From the NCBI GenBank assembly GCA_920105625.2, contig OV050030.1:352656425-352720424 (forward strand): DNA of 64,000 bases. The letters are read 5' to 3'. Of this stretch, positions 10,724 to 23,254 are shown one piece after another (positions within the stretch are counted from its first letter, which is position 1; every line of letters begins with the position of its first letter). The position numbers and the translations under genes are program-made. This DNA comes from Clusia tigrina (taxonomy: Eukaryota > Arthropoda > Insecta > Diptera > Clusiidae). The notes under the pieces were generated by a model. That model worked only from the letters and a program-made list of their open reading frames with translations. It did not search any database and was not told where the DNA came from.

Positions 10724-10756
10724 TTTTTTATATATATAGATAGAAGATAGATTAGG
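10724..10756 (+). repeat. TA/GATA simple-sequence tail ending module C
   Basis: The stretch TTTTTTATATATATAGATAG followed by AAGATAGATTAGG closes the monomer. It is the most variable short tract in the array. A 7-bp deletion makes U5 and U12 561 bp long. ATTTTATATATATATAG marks U23, U25, U26, U28, U29, U32, U34, U35, U37 and U49. AAAGATAG plus GGTAAGGGG marks the junctions entering U41, U43 and U47. GATTATGTAGGGGG marks the junctions entering U81, U97, U100, U103, U104 and U107. Confidence 0.85.
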
Positions 10757-13700
10757 TAGGGGGAGTTTTTATCCCTTTTGTCAATTTTACCCCCTAAATG
10801 TGGAACAATCCAAACAATGTATAGCCTATGTTATCCGAGGGGTTTTTCTGAAGACTCTCTGAAAATTTCATCAAAATCGGTCCAGCCGTTTTCGAGTGCA
10901 TGCATTGCTTACATGCATACATACATACATAGGGAGGGAAAGTTTTTATCCCATTTGCCAATTTCACCCCCTACATGTAAAAAATCCAAACAATGTGTAG
11001 CGTATGTTACTCGCGAGTTTATTCTGAAAATTGCCTGAAAATTTCATCAAAATCGGTTCAGCCGTTTTCGAGTACATACGTTGCATACAAACATACATAC
11101 ATACATGCAAACTTTTATATGGACAAAATCACGTGTTGACATAAAAGGTCATAACTCACGAACGCGTCGACCGATTTCGTGCAAACTTATCTATAAACCA
11201 TCTACACGACCATACGAACAAACCACAAAAAGTTTCATTGAATTCGGTTTGACGGTTCATGAGTTATAAAGTCACAACGCACTTGCACCAATTTTTTATA
11301 TATATAGATAGAAGATAGATTAGGTAGGGGGAGTTTTTATCCCTTTTGTCAATTTTACCCCCTAAATGTGGAACAATCCAAACAATGTATAGCCTATGTT
11401 ATCCGAGGGGTTTTTCTGAAGACTCTCTGAAAATTTCATCAAAATCGGTCCAGCCGTTTTCGAGTGCATGCATTGCTTACATGCATACATACATACATAG
11501 GGAGGGAAAGTTCTTATCCCATTTGCCAATTTCACCCCCTACATGTAAAAAATCCAAACAATGTGTAGCGTATGTTACTCGCGAGTTTATTCTTAAAATT
11601 GCCTGAAAATTTCATCAAAATCGGTTCAGCTGTTTTCGAGTACATACGTTGCATACAAACATACATACATACATGCAAACTTTTATATGGACAAAATCAC
11701 GTGTTGACATAAAAGGTCATAACTCACGAACGCGTCGACCGATTTCGTGCAAACTTATCTATAAACCATCTACACGACCATACGAACAAACCACAAAAAG
11801 TTTCATTGAATTCGGTTTGACGGTTCATGAGTTATAAAGTCACAACGCACTTGCACCAATTTTTTATATATATAGATAGAAGATAGATTAGGTAGGGGGA
11901 GTTTTTATCCCTTTTGTCAATTTTACCCCCTAAATGTGGAACAATCCAAACAATGTATAGCCTATGTTATCCGAGGGGTTTTTCTGAAGACTCTCTGAAA
12001 ATTTCATCCTAATCGGTCCAGCCGTTTTCGAGTGCATGCATTGCTTACATGCATACATACATACATAGGGAGGGAAAGTTTTTATCCCATTTGCCAATTT
12101 CACCCCCTACATGTAAAAAATCCAAACAATGTGTAGCGTATGTTACTCGCGAGTTTATTCTGAAAATTGCCTGAAAATTTCATCAAAATCGGTTCAGCCG
12201 TTTTCGAGTACATACGTTGCATACAAACATACATACATACATGCAAACTTTTATATGGACAAAATCACGTGTTGACATAAAAGGTCATAACTCACGAACG
12301 CGTCGACCGATTTCGTGCAAACTTATCTATAAACCATCTACACGACCATACGAACAAACCACAAAAAGTTTCATTGAATTCGGTTTGACGGTTCATGAGT
12401 TATAAAGTCACAACGCACTTGCACCAATTTTTTATATATATAGATAGAAGATAGATTAGGTAGGGGGAGTTTTTATCCCTTTTGTCAATTTTACCCCCTA
12501 AATGTGGAACAATCCAAACAATGTATAGCCTATGTTATCCGAGGGGTTTTTCTGAAGACTTTCTGAAAATTTCATCAAAATCGGTCCAGCCGTTTTCGAG
12601 TGCATGCATTGCTTACATGCATACATACATACATAGGGAGGGAAAGTTTTTATCCCATTTGCCAATTTCACCCCCTACATGTAAAAAATCCAAACAATGT
12701 GTAGCGTATGTTACTCGCGAGTTTATTCTTAAAATTGCCTGAAAATTTCATCAAAATCGGTTCAGCTGTTTTCGAGTACATACGTTGCATACAAACATAC
12801 ATACATACATGCAAACTTTTATATGGACAAAATCACGTGTTGACATAAAAGGTCATAACTCACGAACGCGTCGACCGATTTCGTGCAAACTTATCTATAA
12901 ACCATCTACACGACCATACGAACAAACCACAAAAAGTTTCATTGATTTCGGTTTGACGGTTCATGAGTTATAAAGTCACAACGCACTTGCACCAATTTTA
13001 TATATATATAGATAGAAGATAGATTAGGTAGGGGGAGTTTTTATCCCTTTTGTCAATTTTACCCCCTAAATGTGGAACAATCCAAACAATGTATAGCCTA
13101 TGTTATCCGAGGGGTTTTTCTGAAGACTCTCTGAAAATTTCATCAAAATCGGTCCAGCCGTTTTCGAGTGCATGCATTGCTTACATGCATACATACATAC
13201 ATAGGGAGGGAAAGTTTTTATCCCATTTGCCAATTTCACCCCCTACATGTAAAAAATCCAAACAATGTGTAGCGTATGTTACTCGCGAGTTTATTCTGAA
13301 AATTGCCTGAAAATTTCATCAAAATCGGTTCAGCCGTTTTCGAGTACATACGTTGCATACAAACATACATACATACATGCAAACTTTTATATGGACAAAA
13401 TCACGTGTTGACATAAAAGGTCATAACTCACGAACGCGTCGACCGATTTCGTGCAAACTTATCTATAAACCATCTACACGACCATACGAACAAACCACAA
13501 AAAGTTTCATTGAATTCGGTTTGACGGTTCATGAGTTATAAAGTCACAACGCACTTGCACCAATTTTTTATATATATAGATAGAAGATAGATTAGGTAGG
13601 GGGAGTTTTTATCCCTTTTGTCAATTTTACCCCCTAAATGTGGAACAATCCAAACAATGTATAGCCTATGTTATCCGAGGGGTTTTTCTGAAGACTTTCT

Positions 13701-16438
13701 GAAAATTTCATCAAAATCGGTCCAGCCGTTTTCGAGTGCATGCATTGCTTACATGCATACATACATACATAGGGAGGGAAAGTTTTTATCCCATTTGCCA
13801 ATTTCACCCCCTACATGTAAAAAATCCAAACAATGTGTAGCGTATGTTACTCGCGAGTTTATTCTTAAAATTGCCTGAAAATTTCATCAAAATCGGTTCA
13901 GCTGTTTTCGAGTACATACGTTGCATACAAACATACATACATACATGCAAACTTTTATATGGACAAAATCACGTGTTGACATAAAAGGTCATAACTCACG
14001 AACGCGTCGACCGATTTCGTGCAAACTTATCTATAAACCATCTACACGACCATACGAACAAACCACAAAAAGTTTCATTGAATTCGGTTTGACGGTTCAT
14101 GAGTTATAAAGTCACAACGCACTTGCACCAATTTTATATATATATAGATAGAAGATAGATTAGGTAGGGGGAGTTTTTATCCCTTTTGTCAATTTTACCC
14201 CCTAAATGTGGAACAATCCAAACAATGTATAGCCTATGTTATCCGAGGGGTTTTTCTGAAGACTCTCTGAAAATTTCATCAAAATCGGTCCAGCCGTTTT
14301 CGAGTGCATGCATTGCTTACATGCATACATACATACATAGGGAGGGAAAGTTTTTATCCCATTTGCCAATTTCACCCCCTACATGTAAAAAATCCAAACA
14401 ATGTGTAGCGTATGTTACTCGCGAGTTTATTCTTAAAATTGCCTGAAAATTTCATCAAAATCGGTTCAGCTGTTTTCGAGTACATACGTTGCATACAAAC
14501 ATACATACATACATGCAAACTTTTATATGGACAAAATCACGTGTTGACATAAAAGGTCATAACTCACGAACGCGTCGACCGATTTCGTGCAAACTTATCT
14601 ATAAACCATCTACACGACCATACGAACAAACCACAAAAAGTTTCATTGAATTCGGTTTGACGGTTCATGAGTTATAAAGTCACAACGCACTTGCACCAAT
14701 TTTATATATATATAGATAGAAGATAGATTAGGTAGGGGGAGTTTTTATCCCTTTTGTCAATTTTACCCCCTAAATGTGGAACAATCCAAACAATGTATAG
14801 CCTATGTTATCCGAGGGGTTTTTCTGAAGACTCTCTGAAAATTTCATCAAAATCGGTCCAGCCGTTTTCGAGTGCATGCATTGCTTACATGCATACATAC
14901 ATACATAGGGAGGGAAAGTTTTTATCCCATTTGCCAATTTCACCCCCTACATTTAAAAAATCCAAACAATGTGTAGCGTATGTTACTCGCGAGTTTATTC
15001 TGAAAATTGCCTGAAAATTTCATCAAAATCGGTTCAGCCGTTTTCGAGTACATACGTTGCATACAAACATACATACATACATGCAAACTTTTATATAGAC
15101 AAAATCACGTGTTGACATAAAAGGTCATAACTCACGAACGCGTCGACCGATTTCGTGCAAACTTATCTATAAACCATCTACACGACCATACGAACAAACC
15201 ACAAAAAGTTTCATTGAATTCGGTTTGACGGTTCATGAGTTATAAAGTCACAACGCACTTGCACCAATTTTTTATATATATAGATAGAAGATAGATTAGG
15301 TAGGGGGAGTTTTTATCCCTTTTGTCAATTTTACCCCCTAAATGTGGAACAATCCAAACAATGTATAGCCTATGTTATCCGAGGGGTTTTTCTGAAGACT
15401 TTCTGAAAATTTCATCAAAATCGGTCCAGCCGTTTTCGAGTGCATGCATTGCTTACATGCATACATACATACATAGGGAGGGAAAGTTTTTATCCCATTT
15501 GCCAATTTCACCCCCTACATGTAAAAAATCCAAACAATGTGTAGCGTATGTTACTCGCGAGTTTATTCTTAAAATTGCCTGAAAATTTCATCAAAATCGG
15601 TTCAGCTGTTTTCGAGTACATACGTTGCATACAAACATACATACATACATGCAAACTTTTATATGGACAAAATCACGTGTTGACATAAAAGGTCATAACT
15701 CACGAACGCGTCGACCGATTTCGTGCAAACTTATCTATAAACCATCTACACGACCATACGAACAAACCACAAAAAGTTTCATTGAATTCGGTTTGACGGT
15801 TCATGAGTTATAAAGTCACAACGCACTTGCACCAATTTTATATATATATAGATAGAAGATAGATTAGGTAGGGGGAGTTTTTATCCCTTTTGTCAATTTT
15901 ACCCCCTAAATGTGGAACAATCCAAACAATGTATAGCCTATGTTATCCGAGGGGTTTTTCTGAAGACTTTCTGAAAATTTCATCAAAATCGGTCCAGCCG
16001 TTTTCGAGTGCATGCATTGCTTACATGCATACATACATACATAGGGAGGGAAAGTTTTTATCCCATTTGCCAATTTCACCCCCTACATGTAAAAAATCCA
16101 AACAATGTGTAGCGTATGTTACTCGCGAGTTTATTCTTAAAATTGCCTGAAAATTTCATCAAAATCGGTTCAGCTGTTTTCGAGTACATACGTTGCATAC
16201 AAACATACATACATACATGCAAACTTTTATATGGACAAAATCACGTGTTGACATAAAAGGTCATAACTCACGAACGCGTCGACCGATTTCGTGCAAACTT
16301 ATCTATAAACCATCTACACGACCATACGAACAAACCACAAAAAGTTTCATTGAATTCGGTTTGACGGTTCATGAGTTATAAAGTCACAACGCACTTGCAC
16401 CAATTTTATATATATATAGATAGAAGATAGATTAGGTA

Positions 16439-17007
16439 GGGGAAGTTTTTATCCCTTTTGTCAATTTTACCCCCTAAATGTGGAACAATCCAAACAATGT
16501 ATAGCCTATGTTATCCGAGGGGTTTTTCTGAAGACTCTCTGAAAATTTCATCAAAATCGGTCCAGCCGTTTTCGAGTGCATGCATTGCTTACATGCATAC
16601 ATACATACATAGGGAGGGAAAGTTTTTATCCCATTTGCCAATTTCACCCCCTACATGTAAAAAAATCCAAACAATGTGTAGCGTATGTTACTCGCGAGTT
16701 TATTCTGAAAATTGCCTGAAAATTTCATCAAAATCGGTTCAGCCGTTTTCGAGTACATACGTTGCATACAAACATACATACATACATGCAAACTTTTATA
16801 TGGACAAAATCACGTGTTGACATAAAAGGTCATAACTCACGAACGCGTCGACCGATTTCGTGCAAATTTATCTATAAACCATCTACACGACCATACGAAC
16901 AAACCACAAAAAGTTTCATTGAATTCGGTTTGACGGTTCATGAGTTATAAGGTCACAACGCACTTGCACCAATTTTTTATATATATAGATAGAAGATAGT
17001 TTAGGTA
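16439..17007 (+). repeat. Monomer U30 with A-run insertion (569 bp)
   Basis: The A-run in module B near 16660 has one extra A. Other private changes are AGGGGAAG at the G-box, GCAAATTTATC in module C, AAGGTCACAACG and GATAGTTTAGG in the tail. It is one of the more diverged monomers of the region. Confidence 0.85.
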
Positions 17008-19279
17008 GGGGGAGTTTTTATCCCTTTTGTCAATTTTACCCCCTAAATGTGGAACAATCCAAACAATGTATAGCCTATGTTATCCGAGGGGTTTTTCTGA
17101 AGACTCTCTGAAAATTTCATCAAAATCGGTCCAGCCGTTTTCGAGTGCATGCATTGCTTACATGCATACATACATACATAGGGAGGGAAAGTTTTTATCC
17201 CATTTGCCAATTTCACCCCCTACAAGTAAAAAATCCAAACAATGTGTAGCGTATGTTACTCGCGAGTTTATTCTGAAAATTGCCTGAAAATTTCATCAAA
17301 ATCGGTTCAGCCGTTTTCGAGTACATACGTTGCATACAAACATACATACATACATGAAAACTTTTATATGGACAAAATCACGTGTTGACATAAAAGGTCA
17401 TAACTCACGAACGCGTCGACCGATTTCGTGCAAACTTATCTATAAACCATCTACACGACCATACGAACAAACCACAAAAAGTTTCATTGAATTCGGTTTG
17501 ACGGTTCATGAGTTATAAAGTCACAACGCACTTGCACCAATTTTTTATATATATAGATAGAAGATAGATTAGGTAGGGGGAGTTTTTATCCCTTTTGTCA
17601 ATTTTACCCCCTAAATGTGGAACAATCCAAACAATGTATAGCCTATGTTATCCGAGGGGTTTTTCTGAAGACTTTCTGAAAATTTCATCAAAATCGGTCC
17701 AGCCGTTTTCGAGTGCATGCATTGCTTACATGCATACATACATACATAGGGAGGGAAAGTTTTTATCCCATTTGCCAATTTCACCCCCTACATGTAAAAA
17801 ATCCAAACAATGTGTAGCGTATGTTACTCGCGAGTTTATTCTTAAAATTGCCTGAAAATTTCATCAAAATCGGTTCAGCTGTTTTCGAGTACATACGTTG
17901 CATACAAACATACATACATACATGCAAACTTTTATATGGACAAAATCACGTGTTGACATAAAAGGTCATAACTCACGAACGCGTCGACCGATTTCGTGCA
18001 AACTTATCTATAAACCATCTACACGACCATACGAACAAACCACAAAAAGTTTCATTGAATTCGGTTTGACGGTTCATGAGTTATAAAGTCACAACGCACT
18101 TGCACCAATTTTATATATATATAGATAGAAGATAGATTAGGTAGGGGGAGTTTTTATCCCTTTTGTCAATTTTACCCCCTAAATGTGGAACAATCCAAAC
18201 AATGTATAGCCTATGTTATCCGAGGGGTTTTTCTGAAGACTCTCTGAAAATTTCATCAAAATCGGTCCAGCCGTTTTCGAGTGCATGCATTGCTTACATG
18301 CATACATACATACATAGGGAGGGAAAGTTTTTATCCCATTTGCCAATTTCACCCCCTACATGTAAAAAATCCAAACAATGTGTAGCGTATGTTACTCGCG
18401 AGTTTATTCTGAAAATTGCCTGAAAATTTCATCAAAATCGGTTCAGCCGTTTTCGAGTACATACGTTGCATACAAACATACATACATACATGAAAACTTT
18501 TATATGGACAAAATCACGTGTTGACATAAAAGGTCATAACTCACGAACGCGTCGACCGATTTCGTGCAAACTTATCTATAAACCATCTACACGACCATAC
18601 GAACAAACCACAAAAAGTTTCATTGAATTCGGTTTGACGGTTCATGAGTTATAAAGTCACAACGCACTTGCACCAATTTTTTATATATATAGATAGAAGA
18701 TAGATTAGGTAGGGGGAGTTTTTATCCCTTTTGTCAATTTTACCCCCTAAATGTGGAACAATCCAAACAATGTATAGCCTATGTTATCCGAGGGGTTTTT
18801 CTGAAGACTCTCTGAAAATTTCATCAAAATCGGTCCAGCCGTTTTCGAGTGCATGCATTGCTTACATGCATACATACATACATAGGGAGGGAAAGTTTTT
18901 ATCCCATTTGCCAATTTCACCCCCTACATGTAAAAAATCCAAACAATGTGTAGCGTATGTTACTCGCGAGTTTATTCTGAAAATTGCCTGAAAATTTCAT
19001 CAAAATCGGTTCAGCCGTTTTCGAGTACATACGTTGCATACAAACATACATACATACATGCAAACTTTTATATGGACAAAATCACGTGTTGACATAAAAG
19101 GTCATAACTCACGAACGCGTCGACCGATTTCGTGCAAACTTATCTATAAACCATCTACACGACCATACGAACAAACCACAAAAAGTTTCATTGAATTCGG
19201 TTTGACGGTTCATGAGTTATAAAGTCACAACGCACTTGCACCAATTTTATATATATATAGATAGAAGATAGATTAGGTA

Positions 19280-19846
19280 GGGGGAGTTTTTATCCCTTTT
19301 GTCAATTTTACCCCCTAAATGTGGAACAATCCAAACAATGTATAGCCTATGTTATCCGAGGGGTTTTTCTGAAGACTCTCTGAAAATTTCATCAAAATCG
19401 GTCCAGCCGTTTTCGAGTGCATGCATTGCTTACATGCATACATACATACATAGGGAGGGAAAGTTTTTATCCCATTTGCCAATTTCACCCCCTACATGTA
19501 AAAATCCAAACAATGTGTAGCGTATGTTACTCGCGAGTTTATTCTGAAAATTGCCTGAAAATTTCATCAAAATCGGTTCAGCCGTTTTCGAGTACATACG
19601 TTGCATACAAACATACATACATACATGCAAACTTTTATATGGACAAAATCACGTGTTGACATAAAAGGTCATAACTCACGAATGCGTCGACCGATTTCGT
19701 GCAAACTTATCTATAAACCATCTACACGACCATACGAACAAACCACAAAAAGTTTCATTGAATTCGGTTTGACGGTTCATGAGTTATAAAGTCACAACGC
19801 ACTTGCACCAATTTTATATATATATAGATAGAAGATAGATTAGGTA
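19280..19846 (+). repeat. Monomer U35 with A-run deletion (567 bp)
   Basis: The module B A-run near 19500 has five As instead of six, and module C has GAATGCGTCGACC near 19681, a CpG-to-TpG change. U38 (20983) shares both. U44 (24391) shares the A-run loss but not the CpG change. Confidence 0.85.
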
Positions 19847-22241
19847 GGGGGAGTTTTTATCCCTTTTGTCAATTTTACCCCCTAAATGTGGAACAATCCA
19901 AACAATGTATAGCCTATGTTATCCGAGGGGTTTTTCTGAAGACTCTCTGAAAATTTCATCAAAATCGGTCCAGCCGTTTTCGAGTGCATGCATTGCTTAC
20001 ATGCATACATACATACATAGGGAGGGAAAGTTTTTATCCCATTTGCCAATTTCACCCCCTACATGTAAAAAATCCAAACAATGTGTAGCGTATGTTACTC
20101 GCGAGTTTATTCTGAAAATTGCCTGAAAATTTCATCAAAATCGGTTCAGCCGTTTTCGAGTACATACGTTGCATACAAACATACATACATACATGCAAAC
20201 TTTTATATGGACAAAATCACGTGTTGACATAAAAGGTCATAACTCACGAACGCGTCGACCGATTTCGTGCAAACTTATCTATAAACCATCTACACGACCA
20301 TACGAACAAACCACAAAAAGTTTCATTGAATTCGGTTTGACGGTTCATGAGTTATAAAGTCAGAACGCACTTGCACCAATTTTTTATATATATAGATAGA
20401 AGATAGATTAGGTAGGGGGAGTTTTTATCCCTTTTGTCAATTTTACCCCCTAAATGTGGAACAATCCAAACAATGTATAGCCTATGTTATCCGAGGGGTT
20501 TTTCTGAAGACTTTCTGAAAATTTCATCAAAATCGGTCCAGCCGTTTTCGAGTGCATGCATTGCTTACATGCATACATACATACATAGGGAGGGAAAGTT
20601 TTTATCCCATTTGCCAATTTCACCCCCTACATGTAAAAAATCCAAACAATGTGTAGCGTATGTTACTCGCGAGTTTATTCTGAAAATTGCCTGAAAATTT
20701 CATCAAAATCGGTTCAGCTGTTTTCGAGTACATACGTTGCATACAAACATACATACATACATGCAAACTTTTATATGGACAAAATCACGTGTTGACATAA
20801 AAGGTCATAACTCACGAACGCGTCGACCGATTTCGTGCAAACTTATCTATAAACCATCTACACGACCATACGAACAAACCACAAAAAGTTTCATTGAATT
20901 CGGTTTGACGGTTCATGAGTTATAAAGTCACAACGCACTTGCACCAATTTTATATATATATAGATAGAAGATAGATTAGGTAGGGGGAGTTTTTATCCCT
21001 TTTGTCAATTTTACCCCCTAAATGTGGAACAATCCAAACAATGTATAGCCTATGTTATCCGAGGGGTTTTTCTGAAGACTCTCTGAAAATTTCATCAAAA
21101 TCGGTCCAGCCGTTTTCGAGTGCATGCATTGCTTACATGCATACATACATACATAGGGAGGGAAAGTTTTTATCCCATTTGCCAATTTCACCCCCTACAT
21201 GTAAAAATCCAAACAATGTGTAGCGTATGTTACTCGCGAGTTTATTCTGAAAATTGCCTGAAAATTTCATCAAAATCGGTTCAGCCGTTTTCGAGTACAT
21301 ACGTTGCATACAAACATACATACATACATGCAAACTTTTATATGGACAAAATCACGTGTTGACATAAAAGGTCATAACTCACGAATGCGTCGACCGATTT
21401 CGTGCAAACTTATCTATAAACCATCTACACGACCATACGAACAAACCACAAAAAGTTTCATTGAATTCGGTTTGACGGTTCATGAGTTATAAAGTCACAA
21501 CGCACTTGCACCAATTTTTTATATATATAGATAGAAGATAGATTAGGTAGGGGGAGTTTTTATCCCTTTTTGAAAATTTTACCCCCTAAATGTGGAACAA
21601 TCCAAACAATGTATAGCCTATGTTATCCGAGGGGTTTTTCTGAAGACTCTCTGAAAATTTCATCAAAATCGGTCCAGCCGTTTTCGAGTGCATGCATTGC
21701 TTACATGCATACATACATACATAGGGAGGGAAAGTTTTTATCCCATTTGCCAATTTCACCCCCTACATGTAAAAAATCCAAACAATGTGTAGCGTATGTT
21801 ACTCGCGAGTTTATTCTGAAAATTGCCTGAAAATTTCATCAAAATCGGTTCAGCCGTTTTCGAGTACATACGTTGCATACAAACATACATACATACATGC
21901 AAACTTTTATATGGACAAAATCACGTGTTGACATAAAAGGTCATAACTCACGAACGCGTCGACCGATTTCGTGCAAACTTATCTATAAACCATCTACACG
22001 ACCATACGAACAAACCACAAAAAGTTTCATTGAATTCGGTTTGACGGTTCATGAGTTATAAAGTCACAACGCACTTGCACCAATTTTTTATATATATAGA
22101 TAGAAGATAGATTAGGTAGGGGGAGTTTTTATCCCTTTTGTCAATTTTACCCCCTAAATGTGGAACAATCCAAACAATGTATAGCCTATGTTATCCGAGG
22201 GGTTTTTCTGAAGACTCTCTGAAAATTTCATCAAAATCGGT

Positions 22242-22275
22242 TCAGCCGTTTTCGAGTACATACGTTGCATACAAA
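22242..22275 (+). other. B-to-A converted tract in U40
   Basis: Between these diagnostic positions module A reads as module B: GGTTCAGCC, then GAGTACATACGTTGC, then ATACAAACATAC, instead of GGTCCAGCC, GAGTGCATGCATTGC, TTACATGCATAC. The flanks are module A, and the monomer is still 568 bp because the two versions have equal length here. Gene conversion or double exchange between the A and B sub-repeats is the simplest explanation. Confidence 0.82.
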
Positions 22276-22825
22276 CATACATACATACATAGGGAGGGAA
22301 AGTTTTTATCCCATTTGCCAATTTCACCCCCTACATGTAAAAAATCCAAACAATGTGTAGCGTATGTTACTCGCGAGTTTATTCTGAAAATTGCCTGAAA
22401 ATTTCATCAAAATCGGTTCAGCCGTTTTCGAGTACATACGTTGCATACAAACATACATACATACATGCAAACTTTTATATGGACAAAATCACGTGTTGAC
22501 ATAAAAGGTCATAACTCACGAACGCGTCGACCGATTTCGTGCAAACTTATCTATAAACCATCTACACGACCATACGAACAAACCACAAAAAGTTTCATTG
22601 AATTCGGTTTGACGGTTCATGAGTTATAAAGTCACAACGCACTTGCACCAATTTTTTATATATAAAGATAGAAGATAGATTAGGTAAGGGGAGTTTTTAT
22701 CCCTTTTGTCAATTTTACCCCCTAAATGTGGAACAATCCAAACAATGTATAGCCTATGTTATCCGAGGGGTTTTTCTGAAGACTCTCTGAAAATTTCATC
22801 AAAATCTGTCCAGCCGTTTTCGAGT

Positions 22826-22843
22826 ACATACGTTGCATACAAA
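22826..22843 (+). other. B-to-A converted tract in U41 (shorter)
   Basis: The module B sequence begins only after the core: the A-type CC of GTCCAGCC is retained, with a private ATCTGTCC change, while GAGTACATACGTTGC and CAAACATAC are B-type. The left breakpoint therefore differs from that in U40. Confidence 0.8.
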
Positions 22844-23254
22844 CATACATACATACATAGGGAGGGAAAGTTTTTATCCCATTTGCCAATTTCACCCCCT
22901 ACATGTAAAAAATCCAAACAATGTGTAGCGTATGTTACTCGCGAGTTTATTCTGAAAATTGCCTGAAAATTTCATCAAAATCGGTTCAGCCGTTTTCGAG
23001 TACATACGTTGCATACAAACATACATACATACATGCAAACTTTTATATGGACAAAATCACGTGTTGACATAAAAGGTCATAACTCACGAACGCGTCGACC
23101 GATTTCGTGCAAACTTATCTATAAACCATCTACACGACCATACGAACAAACCACAAAAAGTTTCATTGAATTCGGTTTGACGGTTCATGAGTTATAAAGT
23201 CACAACGCACTTGCACCAATTTTTTATATATATAGATAGAAGATAGATTAGGTA

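Larger units (their letters stand above)
10191..10758 (+). repeat. Reference monomer U19 (568 bp, consensus-like)
   Basis: I use this copy to describe monomer anatomy because I saw no private variant in it. It starts at the GGGGG box. Module A is 10191-10361, module B 10362-10538 and module C 10539-10758. It holds single MluI (ACGCGT, 10594-10599), SalI (GTCGAC, 10598-10603) and EcoRI (GAATTC, 10672-10677) sites, so each of these enzymes should yield a ~568-bp ladder from the genomic array. By hand count the consensus has about 23 CpG dinucleotides, at or slightly above the number expected from base composition. Confidence 0.93.
10539..10758 (+). repeat. Module C of the monomer (palindrome-bearing part)
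   Basis: Module C is not a third simple copy of A/B. It holds a CACGTG palindrome near its start, an imperfect inverted repeat spanning 10582-10700, a GTCACAACGCACTTGCACC segment and a (TA)n/(GATA)n tail that leads into the next GGGGG box. Both arms of the inverted repeat contain a diverged version of the core motif found in A and B. This suggests that C derives from a related fold-back or transposon-end fragment. Variants that separate the right-hand subfamilies (CTTGTATATGG, CTTGTGTATGG, ACAGGCAAAC, GAATTCAGTTTG) all fall in this module or at its border with B. Confidence 0.88.
10191..22118 (+). repeat. Array region 2 (U19-U39): consensus monomers mixed with the CAGCTG subfamily
   Basis: Monomer starts step by 568 from 10191 to 16439 (U30, 569 bp), then 17008, 17576, 18144, 18712, 19280 (U35, 567 bp), 19847, 20415, 20983 (U38, 567 bp) and 21550 (U39, 569 bp). 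A distinct type carries ATTCTTAAAATTG plus CAGCTG in module B (U21, U23, U25, U26, U28, U29, U32). Most of these also have GAAGACTTTCTG in module A and ATTTTATATATATATAG in the tail. They alternate irregularly with consensus monomers. U35 and U38 share a one-base loss in the A-run and GAATGCGTC in module C, three monomers apart. U22 has ATCCTAATCGG near 12009, a two-base change in a highly conserved block. Confidence 0.88.

Noticed and set aside
10750..10763. Telomere-like TTAGG (arthropod telomere unit) in GATTAGGTAGGGGG
   Set aside because: Only one TTAGG per monomer, never in tandem, and it lies at the junction of the GATA tail and the G-box. It is not telomeric sequence.
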